A stretch of 26,282 bases of DNA. Origin: a virus. How positions within the stretch are numbered: position 1 is the stretch's first letter; every line of letters starts with the position of its first letter. The DNA is taken from the IMG/VR virus record IMGVR_UViG_3300044636_000552, positions 1-26,282 of that record; one strand, 5' to 3'. Both the position numbers and the translations under genes were made by a program. Shown here one piece after another: positions 11,954-18,368 of the stretch. Under the pieces are notes generated by a model, which worked only from the letters and a program-made list of their open reading frames with translations, did not search any database and was not told where the DNA came from.

Positions 11954-12558
11954 ATGACTCGCTCCTACGCGCCTGCTGTGTCGTTGCCGCTGCTGCTCTC
12001 GCAGCTTCGCCGTACTGGTCGGAGATCCGAGCTGCGGCCGAGCGCGCCGCCAAGGCCGTGCGAGCCAGCGGCGGCGGGCTGATGCGTTGGGGCGCTGTTG
12101 CCTTGCTGCTCGCTGTAGCGTCTGGCGTGCAGCTGCCGAGGCTGCCGCAGTTGCCGAGCGTGCCTGTGCCGACGATCACCGTGGAGACGCCGAGCGTGGA
12201 GATGCAGACGAGAGTGGCGGGCGTTGCTCGAGCACTGGCCGGGGCGAATCCTGCCGAGCGTGCCATCTGGGCATCAGTGTGGGAGAAGGCCGCCGTGGTG
12301 GTTGCGGCCCCGGAGGGGAAGGAGCCCGTCTTCACTGACAGCCGATCGCTGCGTGGCTTCACCGTCTTGTCGCTCGACATCGCCTGGCGGCGTATGGCTG
12401 GCGTTCAGCCTGGCACCATGCCGGGGCTGCGTGAAGCCGTTGAGGCCGTCATGAGCGAGGCCGTGGGGCTCGACGTGAAGCCTGTGGATGCCGAGATGAA
12501 GCGACGGTATGCCGAGGCGTGCCGTGCGATTGCGTGGGCTGGCATCGGGAGGGGCTGA
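11950..12558 (+). CDS. membrane-anchored hypothetical protein, 202 aa
   Basis: GTG 11950 overlaps the previous stop as GTGA and has GAGG upstream; longer starts would overlap that gene heavily. Two hydrophobic segments, LLRACCVVAAAALAASPYW near the N-terminus and MRWGAVALLLAVASGVQL about 30 residues on, suggest membrane insertion. A Pro/Val-rich linker then leads to a C-terminal helical domain of about 130 residues. It comes just before the papain-like peptidase and may be part of a lysis or envelope module. Family unknown. Confidence 0.55.
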   Translation: MNDSLLRACCVVAAAALAASPYWSEIRAAAERAAKAVRASGGGLMRWGAVALLLAVASGVQLPRLPQLPSVPVPTITVETPSVEMQTRVAGVARALAGANPAERAIWASVWEKAAVVVAAPEGKEPVFTDSRSLRGFTVLSLDIAWRRMAGVQPGTMPGLREAVEAVMSEAVGLDVKPVDAEMKRRYAEACRAIAWAGIGRG

Positions 12559-12560
12559 CC

Positions 12561-13472
12561 ATGGCCGACTTCCTGCCACTCATGGGGTACGCGCCCGATC
12601 GCAAGGGCACGGATGACTTCCTGGCCACGCTCGCCCGCCCAACGCTCGCCCAGGCCGGGCCGGATCTCGTGCTGGACGAAAGCCGCGACGTGTTCCTCGG
12701 GCAGTATCTGCTCGCCTGCGATCCTGGCTGGAAGCGTGGAGCCCAGAAGATCGGCAGCTGTGTCGGCTGGGGCTGGGCCTTGTCGTGCGACATCCTCGCC
12801 GCGTGCGACATCCTGTTACGCCGTGAGTCGGAGAGTTACGGCGGCCGGGTGCTCGAGGCGAGCGTGTACGGGTTTGCGCGCGTCGAAACTTCCGGCAAGC
12901 GCAACCTTGGTGGCGACGGTTCCTACGGCGGCGCGGCGGCCAAGGCCGTCACAAGGTTCGGCACGCTGCACTACGGGCAGAACTATGACGGCGTGACGTT
13001 CACCGACAACAGCGGCAGCCGCGAGAAGGAATGGGGCCGCGACGGCGTGCCCGATCGGTTCGAGCCGTTTGCTGCGAAGCGCACCGTGTCGAGCGTGGCC
13101 CTGGTGAAGACGTTTGAGGATGCCGCCAAGAGCATCCAGAACGGCTACCCCGTGGCTGTGTGCTCCATGCGTGGGTTCTCCATGACGCTGCGAGATGGCT
13201 ACCTGACGCCGATGGGCCAGTGGGCTCACTGCATGATGTTCGCAGGCGTCCGGTGGAAGCCTCGCCCTGCCCTGCTTTGTGTGAACAGCTGGGGCGACTG
13301 CTACTCGGGCAGCGTCGATCCGAACCTGCCGCCGCAGTTCCAGAAGTCGGCCGGATGGGTGGATGCCGCCACCTGCACGTCGATGCTCTCGGGGGAAGAC
13401 TCGTTCGCCCTGAGCGGATACGAAGGATTCCCGCCACGCATGCTGCCCGATTGGACGGGAGGCGTGCTGTGA
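12561..13472 (+). CDS. papain-fold (C1-like) cysteine peptidase
   Basis: 303 aa from ATG 12561, preceded by GGGAGGGG. The catalytic layout of papain-type peptidases is visible: Gln62 then GSC with Cys67 (QKIGSCVGWGWALSCDIL), His223 (GQWAHCMMFAGV) and Asn242 in VNSWGDCYSGS. No signal peptide or separate wall-binding domain is seen, and no prodomain is obvious. Possible roles are lysis of a protein-rich envelope, maturation of a virion protein, or attack on host proteins. Membrane proteins lie on both sides, which favours an envelope role, but the substrate is unknown. Confidence 0.75.
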   Translation: MADFLPLMGYAPDRKGTDDFLATLARPTLAQAGPDLVLDESRDVFLGQYLLACDPGWKRGAQKIGSCVGWGWALSCDILAACDILLRRESESYGGRVLEASVYGFARVETSGKRNLGGDGSYGGAAAKAVTRFGTLHYGQNYDGVTFTDNSGSREKEWGRDGVPDRFEPFAAKRTVSSVALVKTFEDAAKSIQNGYPVAVCSMRGFSMTLRDGYLTPMGQWAHCMMFAGVRWKPRPALLCVNSWGDCYSGSVDPNLPPQFQKSAGWVDAATCTSMLSGEDSFALSGYEGFPPRMLPDWTGGVL

Positions 13473-13753
13473 GGCTTTCCCGCATTCTGCTTCTGGCCCT
13501 GGCCGGCGGCTGCGTCAACGCAACGGCCGTTGATCGCCCCGACATCGTTGCCGACCTCGCCTGCGAGACAGCCCGCATGGCCGTGCAGCTCGGGCAGCAG
13601 ATGACGCCTGCCCCGGCCTCGGACAAGTGCGACAACTGCGACGGCACCGGCAAGATCGGCGACGGCCGGATTGTGATGACCTGCCCCGTGTGCAAGGGCA
13701 CCGGCAAAAAGGCGAAGTCTGTGCTGTGTACCTCGGGGAGCTGCAAGCCATGA
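13469..13753 (+). CDS. lipoprotein candidate with two CxxCxGxG zinc motifs
   Basis: 94 aa from GTG 13469 (GTGA overlap with the peptidase gene). An N-terminal hydrophobic segment (LSRILLLALAGGC) ends at Cys15 in a lipobox-like LAGGC, suggesting lipid attachment after export. Two DnaJ-type motifs, CDNCDGTG (54-61) and CPVCKGTG (72-79), could bind one zinc ion. Such a motif on a small lipoprotein is unusual. Being next to the peptidase, it may be an envelope partner, for example spanin-like; that is speculation. Confidence 0.55.
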   Translation: MRLSRILLLALAGGCVNATAVDRPDIVADLACETARMAVQLGQQMTPAPASDKCDNCDGTGKIGDGRIVMTCPVCKGTGKKAKSVLCTSGSCKP

Positions 13754-14091
13754 GCCTCGAGGATCTCGACGCCTACGTGTGGTCGCAGCTGTCACCACGA
13801 CGGTATGCCGCAGGCAGGCCGCTCGTGGCCCGGCTCACCAAGCGAGTGGTCCGCAAGTTCCCGCACCTAGTCATGTCGCAGACCAGGCCCGAGTCTTACG
13901 GCATGGTCATGCACGAGATCGCCAAGAGCATCGAACGAAGCGAACGGCAGAACTACGGCATGGGCATCATCCTGACGCTCGTTCTGGGCGCGATCATCCA
14001 AGAGATCGTGAAGGCCGTCCTGCGGTGGTGGCTGCAATCTGCCAGCAATCGGGCACTCTTGCTAGGTTGGCAAACGGAGATGCGACGATGA
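13750..14091 (+). CDS. membrane protein, 113 aa
   Basis: ATGA overlap with the lipoprotein gene. A basic, soluble first half (VARLTKRVVRKFPHLVMSQT, ESYGMVMHEIAKSIERSERQ) is followed by one transmembrane helix, GMGIILTLVLGAIIQEIVKA, and a WW-containing tail. It could belong to a holin/spanin-type module, but the single span and long basic front are not diagnostic. Confidence 0.6.
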   Translation: MSLEDLDAYVWSQLSPRRYAAGRPLVARLTKRVVRKFPHLVMSQTRPESYGMVMHEIAKSIERSERQNYGMGIILTLVLGAIIQEIVKAVLRWWLQSASNRALLLGWQTEMRR

Positions 14092-14351
14092 CCGACGAAG
14101 TAAAAGGCACCCTGTTCGGCATTATGGAGCGGTGGGGCTTTCCCACGCTGGTTGCCATCGTCGCCATGTGGGTGCTTCGCCAGGACGTGTTGCTGCCGCT
14201 GGTAGAGTCTCACAAGCAGTTCGTTCAGCAGCTCGGCGAGACGCAGGGCGACATCTCGAAGGCGATCCAAGAGCAGACCCGCCTGCTCTACGCCATGCAG
14301 CCAGGACGATCAGCGGCGGCCCGCATGCCCGATACCGACGCGGCGAACTGA
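14088..14351 (+). CDS. small membrane protein, 87 aa (holin-like?)
   Basis: ATGA overlap with the preceding gene. One transmembrane helix near the N-terminus (WGFPTLVAIVAMWVLRQDVL) is followed by an amphipathic, polar helix (LVESHKQFVQQLGETQGDIS). Size and topology fit phage membrane proteins annotated near holins, but a single span alone does not prove pore formation. It ends the coupled series from 11379 to 14351. Confidence 0.55.
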   Translation: MTDEVKGTLFGIMERWGFPTLVAIVAMWVLRQDVLLPLVESHKQFVQQLGETQGDISKAIQEQTRLLYAMQPGRSAAARMPDTDAAN

Positions 14352-14380
14352 CCCTACATCACCACAAGAGCGTCATTCCC

Positions 14381-15091
14381 ATGTGCGCAATGAGCCCGAG
14401 ACTGCTGCGACCAAGGGCGACTGGGTTCAACCCCAAGAGCATCGCAGGGCTGGCGGTCTGGCTTGATGCCGGCGCTCCTGCCTCACTGACGTTTAATGGC
14501 AGCACTATTTCGCAGATTAACGACCAGAGCGGAAACGCCCGAAACGGTACGCAGGCGACAGCCGCGAGGCAGCCCAGTTATTCAGCGACCGACGCCAACG
14601 GCAGACCGGCAATCACGTTTCCATCTGGCGGCCTTAGCGTGGTGACGCCTGAATGGGCATTCACGAACACGGTGACTGTGTTCGCCGTTGCAAAAAACAC
14701 CAACAACAGCTTCGGTGGAATGTTTCAGCGAGGCGCAGTCAACGAGCGGCACGCTGGGTTTCGCAACTCAGGCACGCTTGTGGCACGGAGAGGAGGAAGT
14801 TCCGACGCCAGCGTGACGTTTACGAGCAGCGACTACAACGTGATGCAATGGTCATTTGCTGCGACTCTCGGCCGTACGACCGTCAACGGCACAGCCGGCA
14901 CCGACCAAACGTCATCAGTATCGTTTGCCGCTGACATTAAAAGCCTTCGCGTGGGAAGTCTGGGCGACGGCACGCTTGGAATGATTGGCGGCATTGCGGA
15001 GTTCCTGTATTACGACGCCTTAATTTCAACAACCGAAGCGGCGGCCGTGCGGCGTTACCTTGGGCGCAAATACAACATCGGCACCACATGA
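14381..15091 (+). CDS. LamG/ConA-like lectin-fold protein
   Basis: 236 aa from ATG 14381 (14390 also possible); no strong ribosome site. The sequence follows the bacterial LamG/ConA-like beta-sandwich plan: IAGLAVWLDAGAPASL, QINDQSGNARNGTQ, RPAITFPSGGLSVV, VTVFAVAKNTNNS, then IAEFLYYDALISTTEAAAVR and YLGRKYNI. Such domains bind sugars or surfaces. In phages they often occur in structural or receptor-binding proteins, so this may be a decoration or adhesion protein. Third positions are slightly more A/T-rich than in neighbours, hinting at mobility. Confidence 0.7.
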   Translation: MCAMSPRLLRPRATGFNPKSIAGLAVWLDAGAPASLTFNGSTISQINDQSGNARNGTQATAARQPSYSATDANGRPAITFPSGGLSVVTPEWAFTNTVTVFAVAKNTNNSFGGMFQRGAVNERHAGFRNSGTLVARRGGSSDASVTFTSSDYNVMQWSFAATLGRTTVNGTAGTDQTSSVSFAADIKSLRVGSLGDGTLGMIGGIAEFLYYDALISTTEAAAVRRYLGRKYNIGTT

Positions 15092-15363
15092 GATACTTTC
15101 GCTCCACGCCAGCCGTTTATGCCGACATATGTGCCCAGCTAGACGCGGCATATGGCTACCCAAACACTGAGACGAAGACCGAGCGGACGTTGCCGCTGGT
15201 GTCATCGCTGCCGACAGACGGACAGGGCCGCGTATACCTTGCCATTTCGGCCGAGTATTGCGAGTACAACCTGCCGTCAGAGTTGCTTCCGCAACTGATT
15301 GCAGCCGGTGCGGTAGAGGAAGTCACGGCAGAGCAGTATTTGGCCGTGCTGCCCGCAGCCTGA
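15088..15363 (+). CDS. partner of the LamG-type protein, 91 aa
   Basis: ATGA overlap with the LamG-type gene. The sequence (RYFRSTPAVYADICAQLD, GRVYLAISAEYCEYNLPSEL, IAAGAVEEVTAEQYLAVLP) resembles small phage proteins found beside fibre- or lectin-like genes. It may be an assembly partner or chaperone; no catalytic motif. Its end marks the end of this transcript block before a non-coding stretch. Confidence 0.55.
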   Translation: MRYFRSTPAVYADICAQLDAAYGYPNTETKTERTLPLVSSLPTDGQGRVYLAISAEYCEYNLPSELLPQLIAAGAVEEVTAEQYLAVLPAA

Positions 15364-15524
15364 GTTGCGCTCTTCACCTTAGAGACGGTCGGCCATGCTA
15401 AAGGCTGGGCGTAGCAGCCCGGCTATATGCAAGGCACGACGCTCTTGCACCAGTGTCGCGTCGGCACGGTATTTCGGGCGGAATGGCTGGCAGCCACTAA
15501 TCGAAAAATAGGGTGCCGTTACGG

Positions 15525-15556
15525 AACCTATGCCGAAAGAAAAACGGGCATAGGTT
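15525..15556 (+). terminator. strong hairpin, terminator or small structured RNA
   Basis: AACCTATGCC (15525-15534) and GGCATAGGTT (15547-15556) form a perfect 10-bp stem around a 12-base A-rich loop. Only a short TT follows, so it is a poor intrinsic terminator by the usual rule. Its position between two transcription blocks suits a stop or processing site. Confidence 0.45.
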
Positions 15557-15582
15557 TCTGACACACCGGACGCTAGATGGCA

Positions 15583-15610
15583 TTGCGCCTGCTAGACCGG
15601 GCGGTAGAAT
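15583..15610 (+). promoter_or_regulatory. promoter before the 67-aa gene
   Basis: TTGCGC (15583-15588), a 16-bp spacer and TAGAAT (15605-15610), the same -10 and spacer length as the early promoter at 2217 but without the TAACGCC operator. It would start RNA near 15617 and drive genes from 15653. Confidence 0.45.
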
Positions 15611-15652
15611 GTTCTTCGGTTTGAACGCCAGGAATACACCTACGGTATATCC

Positions 15653-15856
15653 GTGCAAGCCGTTCTGAAGTTCACGCTGCCGAAAGATCAGGCCCAGTAC
15701 GACGCCGCCCGGCTGGGCAGCGAGGCGATGCAGACGCTCTGGCAAATCGACCAGCGGTGCCGCAGCCTGTGCAAGTACGGCGAGCCGACCGCAGAGGAGC
15801 GTAAGCTGGCAGAGCAGATACGCGAGATGATTCCGGGCGAACTGTTGGACATTTGA
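15653..15856 (+). CDS. conserved small phage protein, 67 aa
   Basis: GTG 15653 without an obvious SD. The product (QAVLKFTLPKDQAQYDAARL, then ALWxxDQxxRSxxKYG-like text and a C-terminal LAEQIREMIPGELL) resembles a widespread small phage protein with the pattern VLEFxLPEDQxEFDxA, LWDLDxxLRxxxKY. Function unknown. A promoter with TAGAAT lies about 40 bp upstream. Confidence 0.6.
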   Translation: MQAVLKFTLPKDQAQYDAARLGSEAMQTLWQIDQRCRSLCKYGEPTAEERKLAEQIREMIPGELLDI

Positions 15857-15882
15857 CGCAACACGCCGCAGAGAGAGACGCG

Positions 15883-15999
15883 ATGGAAGCGAAGATTGTG
15901 TCGCACAAGGAATACCGGCTGCACCCCATCACTACGCCCGTCCCGCTCGGGTGGACATGGGCCGAATGGGTGCGCGGCTGGCGAGAAGTGCGCTCTTGA
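15883..15999 (+). CDS. tiny hypothetical protein, 38 aa
   Basis: ATG 15883 with GAGAGAGAC upstream. The product begins MEAKIVSHKEYRLHPITTPV and ends with a Trp-rich TWAEWVRGWREVRS. It lies between two supported genes in the same direction with little intergenic DNA. Short length makes this uncertain; no family. Confidence 0.4.
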   Translation: MEAKIVSHKEYRLHPITTPVPLGWTWAEWVRGWREVRS

Positions 16000-16017
16000 G
16001 CGAAGGGACGGTCGCAG

Positions 16018-16326
16018 ATGAGTGTTGATAGAATTTCATCCGAATGGGCGGCCAGAGATCGCAACCCGGTCGCCGCCATGACAACGCTTCCAGAAGGGTT
16101 CAATATGACCGTCGTGCCGCAGCCGTGGATTCTGGTCGATCAGCAACTTCCTCCCGCCGGCCTTGTTCTGGCCTGCACGCCAGATGGCGGCGTAATTGTT
16201 ATTGCTGGATGGTCGGAAAAAGAATGCGAATGGGTTGTCCCGGAGTGGTTCGGTGGGGCAAACAACGGGAAACGAAAGAAGGAGTGCTTCTCGCACTGGA
16301 TGCCGCTGCCCGAGCCGCCGGGCTGA
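16018..16326 (+). CDS. DUF551-type protein
   Basis: 102 aa from ATG 16018 (internal ATGs at 16078 and 16105 are alternatives). PWILVDQQLPPAGLVLACTP and the terminal HWMPLPEPPG are the hallmark of DUF551 (W-I-x-V-x-x-x-LP-x-x-G-x-x-V-L ... HW-M-PLPEPP), common in phage genomes, function not established. The middle part (KECEWVVPEWFGGANNGKR) varies between members. Confidence 0.75.
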   Translation: MSVDRISSEWAARDRNPVAAMTTLPEGFNMTVVPQPWILVDQQLPPAGLVLACTPDGGVIVIAGWSEKECEWVVPEWFGGANNGKRKKECFSHWMPLPEPPG

Positions 16327-16412
16327 AGTGCGCTACAGCGGCGATGTCGTGCCGCGCCGTACTGCAAGGATTGCGGCCCCCATGCCTAGCCTAGAAGCAC
16401 AGGAGACTCTGC

Positions 16413-16769
16413 ATGTCCACGAGCCGAATCAGCCGACTGAACCGCGATATTGACATCACCCTGCATACGGCCACTGCATTGGCCACCACGCTGGATATGC
16501 GTGACATCGCAGGTGCTGTGCTAACCATTGGCACGATCTCGACCAACGCCAGCACGCTCCAGATGTGGGCGGGCACTTCGCCTACCGGCACGTTCCGCCG
16601 GCTGTACAAGTCGGACGGCTCGGCCGCTGATCTGACCATGGCCCCCTCGAGCACGGACGGCCGGGCCTACGCGTTGCCTGATGAAGTGTTCGGCACCGAA
16701 TATCTGAAGATCGTGTCGAGCACGACGAACAGCACGGGCACCACAGGCGTGGTGATGTTCAAGAGCTGA
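16413..16769 (+). CDS. small structural-type phage protein, 118 aa
   Basis: ATG 16413 with AGGAGA upstream. The sequence (MRDIAGAVLTIGTISTNAST, MWAGTSPTGTFRRLYKSDGS, YLKIVSSTTNSTGTTGVVMF) is Ser/Thr/Gly-rich and beta-like, as in small virion or decoration proteins; it resembles proteins with a repeated I/V-x-I-x-x-ST pattern. No enzymatic motif. The gap 16327-16412 before it holds no clear promoter. Confidence 0.5.
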   Translation: MSTSRISRLNRDIDITLHTATALATTLDMRDIAGAVLTIGTISTNASTLQMWAGTSPTGTFRRLYKSDGSAADLTMAPSSTDGRAYALPDEVFGTEYLKIVSSTTNSTGTTGVVMFKS

Positions 16770-16774
16770 GGCGT

Positions 16775-17092
16775 ATGCCCACTCGGATACCAAGCCACAG
16801 GCCGCTGCGGTTGCGCACTGCCGCCGGGCCAAAGCAAGACGACTCGGCCAGGCCTAGCGCTGCGGCCCGAGGCTACTGCAGCAAAGCCCACAAGCTGTGG
16901 CGTCAAGCGGTGCTGACAAAGTGCGACTGGCAATGCGTCGACTGCGGGCGAGTTGCTACGAATCTTCACGCTGACCACGTCGTGCCCATCACTCAAGGCG
17001 GCGATAGGTATGACGTTGCCAATGGTGCGGCACGTTGCCACGCATGTCACAACCGGAAGACGGCACGCGAGCGCGTGCGAAACGGAAAGTGA
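16775..17092 (+). CDS. HNH endonuclease next to terminase
   Basis: 105 aa. Two zinc-binding Cys pairs, CVDC (54-57) and CHAC (88-91), frame the HNH centre: HADHVVPI with Asp67-His68, Asn83 and CHACHNRKTAR (His92-Asn93). HNH proteins encoded just before the small terminase are common in HK97-type phages and can be needed for cutting packaged DNA together with the terminase. That role is inferred from position. Confidence 0.88.
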   Translation: MPTRIPSHRPLRLRTAAGPKQDDSARPSAAARGYCSKAHKLWRQAVLTKCDWQCVDCGRVATNLHADHVVPITQGGDRYDVANGAARCHACHNRKTARERVRNGK

Positions 17093-17098
17093 TCGCCA

Positions 17099-17117
17099 CA
17101 CCCACCGAGGGTGGGTG
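17099..17117 (+). other. strong hairpin between HNH and small terminase
   Basis: CACCCACC (17099-17106) pairs perfectly with GGTGGGTG (17110-17117) around a GAG loop. No U-run follows. In phages with an HNH-TerS arrangement the cos site is usually near here, so this may be a recognition element or an mRNA structure. Confidence 0.4.
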
Positions 17118-17206
17118 CCGCCTCTAGGCCTGCCATTGAGCAATACCCGCCGTCCAACAGCTATACGCGCGGCCGCGAAATCCCGCAGCGTTTTTGAGGT
17201 TCTGCA

Positions 17207-17677
17207 ATGACCAGTGGCCGAAAACCAAAGACCGCAGCACAAAAGCTGATGGACGGCAACCCCGGCAAGCGGAAGATCCGCCCCGACCTGCCCGCTCCGC
17301 CCGGCGCGCCGCCGATGCCGAAGCGTTTGATGGTCGAGCCGCTGGCGGTTGAGAAGTGGACCGAGTTCGTGCCGATCCTGATGCAGCTGGGCACGCTGAC
17401 CACGGCCGATGGCGAGGCTCTTGCCACTTTGTGCGAGGTGTACGCTGCCACGCAGGCGTGCCTCTTGGAGTTGCGGGCGACCGGCCCGGTGATGAGGACC
17501 GACCTGGGCGGTGTGAAACCCAACCCGGCAGGCCCGCTATATCGTGGATTAGTGAGCCTTCAGGCTTCGCTAATGGGCGAGTTTGGATTGACGCCGACAT
17601 CAAGGGCACGCCTAGGTGGCAAAGAAGAAAAGCCCAGCGACGAAGTCGAAGACTTCTTCCGCGTCCACGGCGCGTGA
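17207..17677 (+). CDS. terS: terminase small subunit, P27 family
   Basis: 156 aa. GNPGKRKI (17-24) after a short basic start, a Pro-rich segment, a W..F.P.L..LG.LT..D helical region (51-70) and FGLTPTSRARLGG (126-138) are typical of the P27-like small terminase family. It recognises the packaging start on phage DNA and brings it to the large subunit, which overlaps it by 62 bp. Confidence 0.88.
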   Translation: MTSGRKPKTAAQKLMDGNPGKRKIRPDLPAPPGAPPMPKRLMVEPLAVEKWTEFVPILMQLGTLTTADGEALATLCEVYAATQACLLELRATGPVMRTDLGGVKPNPAGPLYRGLVSLQASLMGEFGLTPTSRARLGGKEEKPSDEVEDFFRVHGA

Positions 17678-18368
17678 GCTGACGCCCGAGGGCCAGGCGA
17701 AGTACGAGCGCGTCGTGGCCTTCTTCGAGAAGGTGCTGCGGCACAGCAAAGGCCAGAACGCCGGCAAGCCGTTCACGCTGTTGCCGTGGCAGCATCATGT
17801 GCTGCGTGAGCTCTTCGGCCGGCTGAACCCTGACGGCACGCGGCAGCATCGTGTTGGGTACATTGAGCTGCCGAAGAAGCAAGGCAAGAGCACCACACTT
17901 GCCGGCATCGCCCTCTATCTGACGGCCTTCGACTCTGAGCCTGGTGCTGAGTGCTATTCGGCGGCTGCGGATCGTGAGCAGGCAGGCATCATCTACCGCG
18001 AGGCCGCGTCAATGGTGCGGGCTTCGCCTGCGTTGTCTCGCCACCTCGAGGTGATCGACAGCCGCAAGACCATCGTGCATAAGGCGAGCAATTCGTTTTA
18101 CCGGGTTCTCTCGGCTGATGCGTTCCGGGCCGAGGGCCTCAACATCCACGCCCTGCTCTTTGATGAACTCCATGCACAAAGGGACCGCCGCCTCTGGGCT
18201 TTCGCCCCTGGCCGAGAGGCTGGGGGCGAAGGCCCGGCACAACAAGAGATGCACTCAGGTACGGCGGGGCGGCTCGGAGATCACCAATGCTGTTATCGAT
18301 CACCACGGCGGGCTTCGACCGCAAGAGCATCTGTTGGGAGCAGCACCAGTACGCAGAGCGTTGCATAG
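17616..18368 (+). pseudogene. terL: terminase large subunit, N-terminal ATPase part (frame broken)
   Basis: GTG 17616. Residues 1-194 match the P27-type large terminase ATPase: FTLLPWQHHVLRELFG, Walker A PKKQGKST (86-93), and Walker B ALLFDE (179-184) followed by LHAQRDRRLW. After Trp194 (codon 18195-18197) the frame meets a 50-nt insertion and reads 56 unrelated residues to a stop at 18368. The expected next text, DALRYGGAARRSP.LLSITTAG, resumes at 18248 two bases out of frame. It is thus a truncated ATPase, or the first half of a gene that needs recoding or RNA processing to work. Confidence 0.8.
18198..18247 (+). other. 50-nt hairpin insertion in terL
   Basis: The frame before 18198 and the frame from 18248 join into a normal terminase sequence (RRLW then DALRYGG), so these 50 nt are extra. 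GGGCTTTCGCCCCTGGCC (18196-18213) and GGCTGGGGGCGAAGGCCC (18218-18235) pair over 18 bp with three G-U pairs and a GAGA (GNRA) tetraloop. Two more pairs (18194-18195 with 18236-18237) extend it. A short tail, GGCACAACAAGA, follows. No target duplication is visible. See findings for interpretations. Confidence 0.85.

Larger units (their letters stand above)
15364..15652. other. structured non-coding stretch (289 bp)
   Basis: No plausible gene. GCTGGGC (15405-15411) can pair with GCCCGGC (15418-15424) with one wobble. GGTGCCG, TTA, CGGAACC (from about 15512) gives an imperfect stem that overlaps the strong hairpin at 15525-15556, so the two may be alternatives. A promoter (15583-15610) follows. 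This is the longest gene-free part of the window. Confidence 0.5.

Noticed and set aside
15569-15575. Operator half-site GACGCTA near the promoter at 15583
   Set aside because: A single 7-mer is expected by chance a few times in 26 kb, and the other half is missing.
15601-15660. tRNA-like T-loop text (GGTTTGAACGCC)
   Set aside because: The flanking bases do not form a 5-bp T-stem, and no acceptor, D or anticodon arms can be drawn.
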